The translations under genes and the position numbers were made by a program. The notes beneath the pieces were generated by a model. The model made no database searches. It was given only the letters and a program-made list of their open reading frames with translations, and was not told the origin of the DNA. Below are positions 52,605-62,410 of a DNA stretch of 64,000 nucleotides, one piece after another; within the stretch, counting starts at the first letter, position 1; the number at the start of each line of letters is the position of its first letter. Source of the stretch: Cloeon dipterum (lineage: Eukaryota; Arthropoda; Insecta; Ephemeroptera; Baetidae); the NCBI RefSeq assembly GCF_949628265.1, contig NC_088788.1:14012001-14076000 (forward strand), written 5' to 3'.

Positions 52605-55394
52605 TTCTTTCTTTCTAGTGCACTCGAAAGCCGGGCAGCAATTGTGGGCCACGGGCGCAAAAGCACACCTCCTCGTTATCACCGATTAGCAGGGGTCCAA
52701 CACACATTTTTCCTCGCACGCGCCGCTCGCACCGCCCGACGCACTCTTTTCACCGTTCTTTCGCTAATGCTAATTGGTGCCCGCAATTTCACTTTTCACA
52801 AAGGGCCGTCGCACACGAAAAGAGTAGTGCTTTTCCAAATTATCGCATTCGCGCAGCACAGCCGGTGCAGGCTAGAAAACAGTTATAAAGACGATTTCAT
52901 TAAATTTTTTTAATTTGCACAAATTATTTGTTTGCTCCTAATTATGTTTTTGATTTGATTATATATTGACTCATTTCGAGCACTATGTAAAATGTATCAG
53001 CCTATAGGCTATAAAGATGTTTATTTTATTTAAAGACAAATTCAATCTTGAACCATGTTTTAATTTAGGATATATTGAGAACGCATTTTATAATCCGCAA
53101 GCATGCATTTGTTTTAAAAAAGAGGGGTATGAGCTTAGGATTTTTATTTCTTAGCCCAATTGAACGGAAACCAAATTTAAATTCATTGGTGGTAAATTCT
53201 AAGTGTGTTTTGCGACCTTTATCCAAGTTCAAAAGTAGTCCCAAAGCACGAAATAACTCGTATTCAAATTTAAGAGTGCCGTCCTTTTTTGTGTTCGAGA
53301 AACTTCAACTTTTTGATACTTAGGAAACAGTACAAATATTTTTATTTTTAGTTAATATCATGACTGCCAAATCTTAGCTTCTAGGCGTCGGACATGCGAA
53401 ACCGCAAATGGCACGACTCGTCTCGATCTCCCCTTGCTTTTAAATGTGTTAAGGGTGCTTAAAACTTAGCCCCAAATGACTATACTTTAACTCTTATGCT
53501 AAAAAAGGGAAACACGGTGGTACGCTTTAATTACGCTGTTCTGTTGTAGGAAAATGAAAAGAAACTTTAAAATTATTAAGAAAATATGTAAGGTGAAAGT
53601 GTTATATATAGACAATGAGTGAGTATGTTTTGTGGAACATTTTCGCCACACCAATTTTATCTAAGGGTTGAAAGGTGTTGATGTGAAAATCCTTAAATAT
53701 CTCCATTGCTTTAGGAGCGGTCAAGACTAGTCGAATGGAGTACAGGTTTTGCATTTCTGATGGTTAGAGGCCGAGATTTGGTAGTCATGATATTGAAAAC
53801 ATCGGCGATATCATTTGTGTTGTTCGAAATAGTAAACACCTCTCTGTAATTTCACATGTACTTTATGGCAAATTTTGAGGGTGCTTTATGATTCCTTAAA
53901 ATCGTGCTGGATTTGACATTCAGGAAAAAAATCATAAAATGACCTGTAATAACCTTTGACCTTGACCAACGACCCTTAATTTGGTATTCATTCGATTTGA
54001 GTGCTCGACGAGAGGAAACCAAAACACACTCTCTGTTACTTCCAATTGTACTACTGGCAGATGAAATTATTGCATTCTATTTTTTTCTAAAACTGATGAA
54101 ATAAAGGCTCAATAAAAAAAAAATAATAATAAATCTGTTCCGTAATAATGTGCCGAGATATTTATTACATTAAGTGAGCCAAACATTTCTTGCCAAATAC
54201 TGATATGATAGGCTGATTTTACTGTTTCCTCTGTTATCAAATACAAAAAAATGCTTTGTTTTATTTTTGTTGTGTTCTGGATGTGGATGTATGGGGCACA
54301 GTTGCCCTGCTGATCCGTAAAAAACCAAATTTTGAATCTAAACTTGTTGAAAGAAAATGGCAAAATATTTATAAAAGGAATGCTCTTAGCGTTTCCTGTT
54401 ATTGCTTTAGTTTAGCTTTTTACTGTAACTCCTTATTCACTTGTTTGATATGTTGGTGAAAAGTGTAAACAAAAATTGTGCTTTTTAGTTCAGAAAACCA
54501 GTATGAGAATTACAAGATTAAACTTCTTAAAAAGCATTTCACACATTTTTCCCTGAGATAGATAGTTTTCAAAATTACAAATTACCTTTTTCTGTTGTGC
54601 GTCCGCTAAAAAAGCGAAAAACTGAAAGTCGGAAGCGCGAGACGGCACCGCCTGCTCCGGCGACACTGGCCAGACGTCAAGGCGTGTGTGGTTTTGTGTG
54701 ATAAAAGCGACAGGAGCAGAGCGTGCCAGACTCCAGGATGTAAATTTGACGTAGAGACAGTGTGCGCGCTCGCTTATATTATGCACTCTTTGTGCGGTTT
54801 CGTTCGCCAAACAAACCACTTGGAGGATCATCTGGCCGCCGCATTTATTTTTATCTGCGCGCACTCACAAGCACACGTTGCCGTGGCGAGTGAGACATTT
54901 TTAAGTGCAGCACATGCAATCGTTTTATCAACCTTTAAAATATCTTAAGCTTCTCCTCGGCGCCACTACTTCTAAATTTCAAAGGCAACGATCAATTTCC
55001 ACTTTTATTCATATTTTATGTAGATAAGTTAGAACAGTAGTTGCTTTATCTTTCGAATTTTTAAATTGTTATTGGCTAGGATTGTAGGTTTAAACGATGT
55101 TAAATGTTATAGATGATTTGAAAGAATGGTTATGTGTTTGGTGCTGCTGATGAAAGCTGTTTTTATCAGTTTTATAAAGAATTGGAAAATATTTAACAAA
55201 AACTGGAATGGAAAACTATAAATGAAAGAAAGATTCACACGATAAAATTTCACAATGTTGCATTTTTTTAAAGAAAATCTTAGCAAATAATTTACAACGC
55301 TTTCTTCATTTGCATTTTATTTTCAACAATATAACTCAGCAAAATTTATCTAAAAAAAAAATCGGTGAGTTAATATTTTAAATGAAGTACAATT
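52605..55394. other. Spacer between cysteine-rich genes B and C
   Basis: Left of 52900 is the GC-richer upstream region of gene B. From 53353 to 53800 there is an inverted repeat pair, listed separately. The minus-strand ORF at 54490-54864 looks unconvincing. Otherwise nothing could be supported. Confidence 0.5.
53353..53800. repeat. Inverted repeat pair
   Basis: The plus-strand copy at about 53353-53435 (taatatcatgactgccaaat onwards) matches the reverse complement of about 53711-53800 (caatatcatgactaccaaat onwards). The match covers roughly 80-85 bp with scattered differences. The arms are separated by about 275 bp. This may be a diverged foldback element or two opposite insertions of one repeat. 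A related pair of short direct repeats (ctctctgt-aattt and ctctctgttactt) lies at 53839 and 54032. Confidence 0.6.
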
Positions 55395-55862
55395 TTAAAA
55401 GTATGGAGTGCCGCAACAGCAGTCGATGGCAAATCTGTATTCGCCGCAGAGTTCTCGTGGGTTGAGAGGACACTGCAGCCAATCCGGACAAATGACAGGG
55501 AGGCGCTCTGCAAAATTTGAGACATTGCTATATATAGGAAGTAAATCGAGTCCATGCGAAATTTACCGTAAAATCGCGCACATCCGCAGCAGTAGCCATG
55601 AACCACTGCGGTGTCGACGGAGCAATCAATGGGGCAAAGGGGAATTTCAGGGCACCCGTGGCCAAATATGCGGCGGATAACTCCTAAATAATATCTTTAA
55701 ACAAGCAACAAATTAAAATTATTTAAATTCCATACCAAAAAATCCACGAGTTTTCTTGTCCTGGTTTCCAGCTAACGTCCTGGTGTCTGTCTGTGGTGCT
55801 GCCAATGACTCATGAACAACAATTGCGCAAATTAATGCGATAACGAAAATTTTGGAGAGCAT
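55395..55862 (-). CDS. Secreted cysteine-rich protein C (double CCC module)
   Basis: Three exons, 55736-55862, 55567-55683 and 55395-55507, all with phase-1 introns, give 118 residues. The signal peptide is MLSKIFVIALICAIVVHESLA. The first module exon has C-x5-C-x3-C-x10-CC-x-C, a divergent version of the motif. The second has C-x5-C-x7-C-x8-CCC, from ICPDWLQC to DCCCGTPYF, the C-terminus. This is the most compact member of the three-gene cluster; its introns are 52 and 59 nt. A TATA box lies about 65 bp before the start codon. Function and family are unknown to me. Confidence 0.8.
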
Positions 55863-55926
55863 TTTAGGCTAGCTTTTTCTTCTAGAATTTGTTAAAGAAA
55901 CCAATCTGTTTTTCATTTGCTGCTCG

Positions 55927-55936
55927 TATTTATATA
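55927..55936 (-). promoter_or_regulatory. TATA box of cysteine-rich gene C
   Basis: On the minus strand TATATAAATA lies 65-75 bp upstream of the ATG at 55862. This leaves room for a transcription start about 30 bp downstream and a 5' leader of about 40 nt. A strong TATA box fits an inducible or tissue-restricted secreted-peptide gene. Confidence 0.6.
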
Positions 55937-56754
55937 AGGAAGAGAGGAAGATAAAGAATATTCTCCGTTTTTCTCATCAAAAATGGGGGACGTTAATTTA
56001 ATGGACGGAATCAAATATATCTTCTTTGGAAACATGTTTTTGTAGAAAATTGTAAGATTATAACCCATTATTTCGATAAAGTTAATTTACTGTACACATT
56101 ATTTGATTAGTCATATAAGCATTTATTTTTCTAGAAGTTTCATACAGTGAAGAGAATAAGAGGAAGAATTAAAATGACGAAAATATCATGAAAATAATTT
56201 TGAATAAATAAAGGCAATTGACTTGCTAAATGAATGGATTAAAAACTTGCATAATATTTTATTGGTTTATTTTTTTAATTTGGAATCTTGATACACGACA
56301 AGATAGTTTTTAGTATAATTGACATTGCAAAAAGTGCAATCATATATTCATTATTTATAACTGGTTTCCCAAATTAAAGTATATATATTATTGAGTAAAA
56401 GTACAATCTTCGACCACCACTTTTTTCGGTACAATGTTATTCTCATAGAAAAATCAAGTAGTGTAAATAATCGAGAAGTGTGCGAAAAAGATAATACGTT
56501 TAGCTTTTATTAGGAATAATATATTTTTACTTTTAACCTCTTTCCCGGGTTTAGATTATTTGAAATGATCTCAAAGTCAGCGAGCCAATCAAATTCGAGC
56601 TTGGTCTAAAGAACATTATAACAGACACGCCTACCACACACAATGTTGTTTACCACACCACACCACGCTTGTTTATGTTGTAAAAGCATGTACTGCGATT
56701 GTGTTGAATTCGCTAAATTACCTTTAAAAAGAGTTTTTATAAAAAATTGAAATC
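55937..56754. other. Intergenic region between gene C and RRP36
   Basis: This divergent spacer is AT-rich. No ORF or repeat stands out. The short sequences before 56754 (ccacaccacacc near 56650) belong to the RRP36 promoter or leader. Confidence 0.5.
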
Positions 56755-57847
56755 ATGTCGTGTTCAGATGAAGACATGGATGATGAGCGGGTAAGTGCCG
56801 TGACCAATATTATTTTCCAATAAAGTTAACCATGATGTATTTTTTGTGCATTTTATTGTCATATTTCTCTTCTCTTTTCTGTCACGAATTTTAACTCCAT
56901 TTGTCTAAATTTAATAAATTTTCACAGACTGCAATCCGTAAAGAGTTGTCACACATGACTATGGAGGAATTGCTCAATCTGAAAGAGCGATTGGGCTCCA
57001 AAAAGTACGATGAAGCCATGTTTGGAGCCTCAGGTTCAAGGAGCAGGAATATTGACCCGAATAGAAGTTTCAAAAGGGCAAATAAAAACAGGCAAGCCTC
57101 TTATATGCTAATTAATTTATTTAATTCAAAAATTCCTCTGGGTTCAATTGCAGACCGAGGGAAATGTCGTCAAAAATTAAAGTGGCGCCGATTTTTGACA
57201 GCACAGAACTTCCTAAAAAGCCCAAGTTCCAGCCCAGGGATCCAAGATTTGACTCTCTTTGTGGACAATTTGATGAGAAGGTATGAATATCTTAAATTTG
57301 GCATATATTATCCAACTGAAAGCAAATCTTGATGATTGCAGGTGTTTAAGAAAGCTTACGGATTTGTGAATCATATTAAGGAGAATGAGAAACTGCAATT
57401 GAAGGAAGAGTTGAAACACGAAACCAACCAGAAGAGAAAGGAAGAAATCAAATATTTGATCCAGAGATTGGTAAGACTTTTAATTTTTGCTGTAAAGCTT
57501 TAGATTAATAAAAATAATAACAACCAGGAAAACCAAGAGCGGGAATTGAAGATTCAAAAGGCTAAGGAAGAAAAGGAAAAGCAAGAAAAGAAAGAGCGAT
57601 TGGAAATGGCAAAGAGAGGAGAGAAACCGGTTTACCTCAGCAAATGTAATACAATATTTCAATTCTCTTGTAGATCTTTTCTAAATTCGTTTTAAACTTT
57701 GTAGCTGAGCGGAAAACTAAAGAACTTGTCGAGAGGTTTGAAGAGCTCAAGAAGTCAGGAAAGATCAGCAAACATATTGAGAAGCAAAGGAAGAAGAGAG
57801 TCCATCAAGACAGAAAGAAATTCAAAATGTTGAAAAATAAAGAATAG
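56755..57847 (+). CDS. RRP36: rRNA biogenesis protein RRP36
   Basis: Six exons: 56755-56790, 56928-57091, 57154-57280, 57342-57470, 57528-57645 and 57705-57847, giving 238 residues. RRP36 is a nucleolar 90S pre-ribosome factor needed for early cleavages of pre-rRNA toward 18S rRNA. The acidic start MSCSDEDMDDER is followed by LSHMTMEELLNLKERLGSKK. The family signature KKPKFQPRDPRFDSLCGQFD is present, then AYGFVNHIKENE. A long Lys/Glu-rich coiled coil follows, and the basic tail ends KKFKMLKNKE. Intron 2 (57092-57153) begins with GC rather than GT (ACAG|GCAAGC). The polyadenylation-like AATAAA in the last codons is probably incidental. It is convergent with mRpL11. Confidence 0.94.
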
Positions 57848-58436
57848 TGCTAACTCTGTTAACAAAAATTCACCAACTGCATTCAATAATTTTCTTCTGA
57901 AGAAGACCACACAGCTCCTCAGATATTACATTAAGTTTCCAAGTTGCACTCTAATGCTAACTTCATTGATGTGCAATTAATTGTTCAAATTTCATAACGC
58001 AGTATCTCTTTTTCAACACATTAAAAAAAGAAATGAGCACTTGTGCTAGTCAAGATGAATCCAGTGAAATTGAAATCCATTCGAGAAATTTTTTATTTAA
58101 ATTATTGCCTCTAAGGAGAGTAAAGGTACTCTCCTTAATTGCCTCTCAACAATGAATGAAATCTCTTTTAATTCGATCTCATGAATGGAAGAGGGGATTC
58201 CATTATTACTAATTATCGAGCAATTCATTTTTTAACAAAGTTGGTATGGACTAAAGAGCCCAAAAATTCAGCGAGTTATCTGCTAGTTCAATTTCCCCTT
58301 CATTATGAGTTTAATTGAAAATAATGGAAAAATGTTCTTAATTTTCTTTTTATATCATGGGATGTTTATTGATAAAACTAACAACATAACGGTGACTTCT
58401 TGATATTACTAATGCACTGATAACCACACTTAGTCA
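57848..58436. other. Convergent 3' region of RRP36 and mRpL11
   Basis: This AT-rich stretch of 0.59 kb holds the 3' UTRs of both genes. A short exact echo, ctaaggagagtaaaggtactctccttaa at about 58112-58138, contains an inverted repeat (ggagagta/tactctcc) that could form a stem of about 10 bp with a small loop. The likely mRpL11 polyadenylation signal is the complement of tttatt near 58366. Confidence 0.5.
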
Positions 58437-59148
58437 CTATGCAGTTCTCATCATCTTGGCTTCCTTGATTTCCTGCAGTTCCTTCTTCTGCTGCTCCACC
58501 ACTTCGGCCCTCTCCTTTAGATGCTCTGCATATTCCTCAGGGTCGTAGTCTCTGACGATTTCAATACCACACGACTGAGCTGTTCCAATTACGTCGGCAC
58601 AAATTTTCTCCATGGTTTTGAACTCTTGCGGCGGGTCTTGCGCTTTGATTTTAGCTATTTCATACACATGTTTCAGTGTGATTTTTCCGGCCACTTCTTT
58701 GCCTATAAAAGTTTTTAGTTATTTAATTATAAAACATAAAAAAATCTTGCCACAAAATTACCAGGATACATTGCCGCCCTCGTTATTCCAGCAGCTTGTT
58801 TTACAAAAAATGTGGTGGGCGGTTGATGGATAACTAGTCTGTAACTTCTGTCAGGGTTCACCCAGATTCTGCAGGGCAGTGGGACACCCTCTCTCATGTC
58901 CTTTGTTCTTTCGTTGAAGTCTTTGCAAAAGGCCGCAACATTAATGCCTCTCTGAAAATTATTGAACAATATTTTATAATTTATTATTTAATTGCTGATT
59001 TGTTTAGCCTAACCTGTCCCAGTTGAGGTCCTAAAGGTGGACCTGCAACGGCCATGCCGGCAGGAATGTTGGTGCGCAGTTTGCTCTTGTGTTCGATCTT
59101 TTCCACCACCTTCCTCACATTTTTTACTGCTCTAGCGGCTTTCGACAT
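58437..59148 (-). CDS. mRpL11: Mitochondrial large ribosomal subunit protein uL11m
   Basis: Three exons, 59014-59148, 58762-58951 and 58437-58702, give 196 residues. uL11m forms the stalk base of the mitochondrial large subunit, where elongation factors dock. The N-terminal part reads SKAARAVKNVRKVVEKIEHK and then LRTNIPAGMAVAGPPLGPQL, with the typical Pro-rich loop. Next come RGINVAAFCKDFNERTKDMR and TFFVKQAAGI. The C-terminal rRNA-binding part has GKITLKHVYEIAKIKAQDP and GTAQSCGIEI. A family-typical C-terminal coiled extension follows. It is head to head with TMEM169. Confidence 0.97.
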
Positions 59149-59354
59149 CCTTCAGAATAGCAAAATTATTACGAACACCTCAGAAAGTCCGGGGTTTTGC
59201 TAGTTTTGATTGAAAATCGCAAACAAATGCATCACCTATTTGCCCCGGCAAACGATGAATCAACCAGCTGATTGGCTGTGCGTAGGGCCCATGTGTTTGC
59301 TACGGAGGGTTACTGGCGTGAAGCTAGCCAATACACAAAACCCCTCCCCATTCG

Positions 59355-59374
59355 TCGCGAGTCGCGACTCGCGA
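59355..59374. promoter_or_regulatory. Perfect 20-nt palindrome with CGCG motifs in a bidirectional promoter
   Basis: TCGCGAGTCGCGACTCGCGA equals its own reverse complement. It carries three overlapping or adjacent TCGCGA-type cores, close to the TCTCGCGAGA element bound by BANP in vertebrates. It sits 207 bp from the mRpL11 start and 151 bp from the TMEM169 start, in the middle of their shared 376-bp spacer. Confidence 0.5.
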
Positions 59375-59524
59375 GCCGCCAGCGGGGGAAAGGGGGCTGC
59401 ATTGAATGACAGGGAAGACACTGACACTGAAGACAGAGGCTGTAAATAAACGAGGAGTGAGTAAACGATGGCCGCTCCCTAAAATCTGTCTGAGATTATT
59501 TTGAATGCTTTGTCTTGTATTAAA

Positions 59525-60617
59525 ATGGCTGAAAAGAAACCAGCTAACTTCCTACCTCCGAAGAAGAGGACCAGTGGCAAAAAGGGCACTGCAGGAAACG
59601 CCCATGGTGACTTTATTATGAGCGTCCAGGTAAAATAAATGCGCCAAGTATGATACATAAAATATTATGGTGCACGGGTTTTTATTTATTTGACATAATA
59701 AAATCATAATCGAAATTTTAGGGCGAGGGTAGGAGCCCGATTACTTCTCCGTCTGACGAGGAACTAGACAAACTGGACACGATTGGCGAGGCTGAGCCGA
59801 TGGTCAGCTCATCGGCCACCCCTGATTCTCAATTAATTGAGTCGATAAGCACAGATCAAAGCAGGAGTCCAAGTCTTGACATCATGGGATCCAACCGACG
59901 AAAGGTATAATTATTGTCAGAAATCACGATAAAAAATCTAATTTTGATTATCCCTAGAAAAAAGTGAATATTTGCACAGAGAACTCTGACGACCCTCTCG
60001 TTGCCAAGGCAGCCACCTCGACTTCCTCGCTGGACAGAAGCGAGTCCGAGCTAACCAGGCGCTCGCCCAGCGAAAACTTTTTGACCCTGACTGGAACAAT
60101 CAAAAGGGGTCGTAAGGCAGGGCAGAACGTGGACGTCAAGCTAAACATGTCTCGCGAGGAGCTAGAAATCATCGAAGCCTCAATCACAGAGAAGAACTTG
60201 AAGGAAACACCATGCTTTGGAATTCACATTTTCGTCCTCTCAATTATCTGCATTCCTTTTGTAACGATCGCAGCTGCAGTTTACAATTTTTACATGGGCA
60301 CGCTCACTTGGTATAACATTTTCACTCATTTTTGCAACGGCCACAGCAAAATATTTTGCTCCAAAATACTGTTTCCGCCGTTCGTCATTCTTTTCTATCC
60401 GTTTTTCATTGTGTCCGTCTCGCTTTTCCTGGGTTTGTACGCAGGCATAACTCAGGTGACATTTGATCTGACTCGTTGGATGACTCAAGTGCAGGATCTC
60501 GAAAAAGGGTTCTTTGGCTCGATGTGCTCAGCCTTGAAACTTGAGGATTGCTCGCCGTATGAAGTTGTAATCCTCGTAGATATAAAGCAGGAGCCGATCT
60601 CACAGCCCGAAGCCTAA
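59525..60617 (+). CDS. TMEM169: Transmembrane protein 169 homologue
   Basis: Three exons, 59525-59629, 59722-59904 and 59958-60617, give 315 residues. The N-terminal half is hydrophilic and Ser-rich (SPITSPSDEELDKLD, SSSLDRSESELTRR-like stretch). It leads to the conserved FLTLTGTIKRGRKAGQNVDV and NMSREELEIIEA. Two membrane segments follow, at about 185-208 (FVLSIICIPFVTIAAAVYNF) and 236-258 (FPPFVILFYPFFIVSVSLFL). Near the end is GITQVTFDLTRWMTQVQDLE. The TLTGTIKRG-plus-two-helices layout matches my memory of TMEM169, whose function is poorly known. It shares a promoter region with mRpL11. Confidence 0.8.
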
Positions 60618-61505
60618 CCCTCCCAACTTCTCACTGTCAGCATAGCAAATGATGCTCAAACATTTGGTGTTATTTTTAAAATTATTCGCCAACGTTAACG
60701 TTATTCCAGCGCACAGTTTGCAAACTGATAAGACCTAATTGCAATTTAACCACGCACCGCACACGACCGAGAGCCATAATAATAATCAAAGTTTCTTTGG
60801 GAAGATTTTAAAATTTCATCTCTTTACATGAATCGACTTGTTTTTCCCGCCGATATCTGCCATAGTGATACTTTTTAGAATTAATTGTAATGGTAATCAT
60901 TGAAGTCTATATAGATGTTTATAATTTATAAATTTTTACATTTATACCGGAAACTACCCAAGCATGTTTTAGACTAAGAAATCTTTTAGAAGTTTTGTAT
61001 TCAATGCGTACAACATAGCAAAATTGTTCTGTGATATTTGAATGGTATTCCAAAAAGGTGGAAAACACATGTCAGTGCTCCCTGTGGTGATAAATTGATT
61101 TGATATCATTTTATGCAATTGTCGGAACGTTTTACATATCGATGTTCTTTTGATACTGCTTTTGAATCCAATGCATTTATATCGTATTAATTTTTCTTTG
61201 TTCTGCCATAAATGCGTATTAAACATCAAAAAATTATTGTTATAATTATGAAGTTAACACTATAATATCATAATATATTAAAATTTGTAGTCATTTTTGT
61301 AGTTTCCAAATTTACCTCATAATTATGCTGCTTATCATTAAGGAGAACAATGGAAAATGATTGTGTGATGAGAAGAATTATTATTCAACGTGCAATTAAT
61401 CCTTTATACAAATAAAAATGGATGTGAACTGAAATAATGACTTTGGATCTGCTGTCACAGACCTATTCACAATAAAAAATGTATGTGGAGCTAAAAATAT
61501 TAATT
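60618..61505. other. Convergent 3' region of TMEM169 and TMEM42
   Basis: AT-rich 3' flanking DNA. Nothing beyond chance ORFs was found (for example 60969-61229 on the minus strand). Candidate AATAAA signals lie near 61409 and 61470. Confidence 0.45.
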
Positions 61506-62116
61506 TTAATCAGTCTTCGCAGCAGACTTTGCACCGTTTGAGATCAGGGCCAGGCCAATTATTACGAGACATGTCCCAGTCCACCATAGAAAACCGGTTG
61601 CTTCTCCAAAGAGTATGATCCCGAAGATAGCCTACAATGACATTCATTCATATTTATGTTCAAATGTTATTTTTAAACCATACGCAAATAATTACCGAGA
61701 CAATGTAATTTGTAGCTGTACTGACAACAGTAGCCGGCAGGGATGAATTCGAGGACTGCAGTGCTCTCACGTAAAATGACCACACAGAAGCATTACAAAA
61801 TATCATAAGGGCAAAGCAAATACCTTGCACAATAAATATCAAGTACTCGATTAAGTCCTGTGAAAGAAGTGGTTTTAGTAATTAAGTTGTGTATAAAAAT
61901 ATGGTACATCATTGTAATTATCGTAATTATAATTATCACGAAACGTAAACATTGAAGAATCTTGTGCAATTATACCAGATTCTGTGTGTCGGCATAGATA
62001 AAAAGTTTTGGAACCACCTCTAACAATTCAGGGGAGCCAGATAATTTTCCAAACACGCTCCCGAGGGCGGCTGAGATCCCAGCAATAAACGCAAACTGCA
62101 ATTTTCCAGGAAACAT
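61506..62116 (-). CDS. TMEM42: TMEM42-like small multipass membrane protein
   Basis: Three exons, 61976-62116, 61696-61857 and 61506-61631, give 142 residues with phase-0 introns. Four hydrophobic segments are visible: FAFIAGISAALGSVFGKLSG, EYLIFIVQGICFALMIFCNA, LPATVVSTATNYIVSAIFGI and TGFLWWTGTCLVIIGLALIS. The layout, with NASVWSFYVRALQSSNSSLP and FGEATGFLWW, matches TMEM42, a short EamA/DMT-superfamily protein of unknown transport function. The start MFPGKLQ at 62116 is preferred; an upstream in-frame extension has no ATG. It is head to head with Arp1, about 294 bp apart. Confidence 0.8.
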
Positions 62117-62410
62117 GCTCGCGGCTCGCCTCACGCCCGAACTCGCCGCCAAATGAAATCAAAATTTGTTTAGAATTTTGTGCTGCACCAACATTGCAAT
62201 TACAAACAATAATACTTTTTTGAAGTTCAGGGTAAGTTTACGACAAATTTGGACTAAACTTGATAAAAATATTTAAAAATTCAATACTTTTATATTTATT
62301 TAAACATTTAAATCAATTTTTTTTGGTAATTTAGATTTCGTATATTTTTTCTCAAGTTGGTATACGAGTGACGTCGTCTTACGTTCGCCAGGTGATTCTG
62401 ACACCGAAAA

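Noticed and set aside
54490-54864. 124-codon minus-strand ORF
   Set aside because: No signal peptide, domain or matched exons; composition looks random and it overlaps a promoter-like GC-rich patch.
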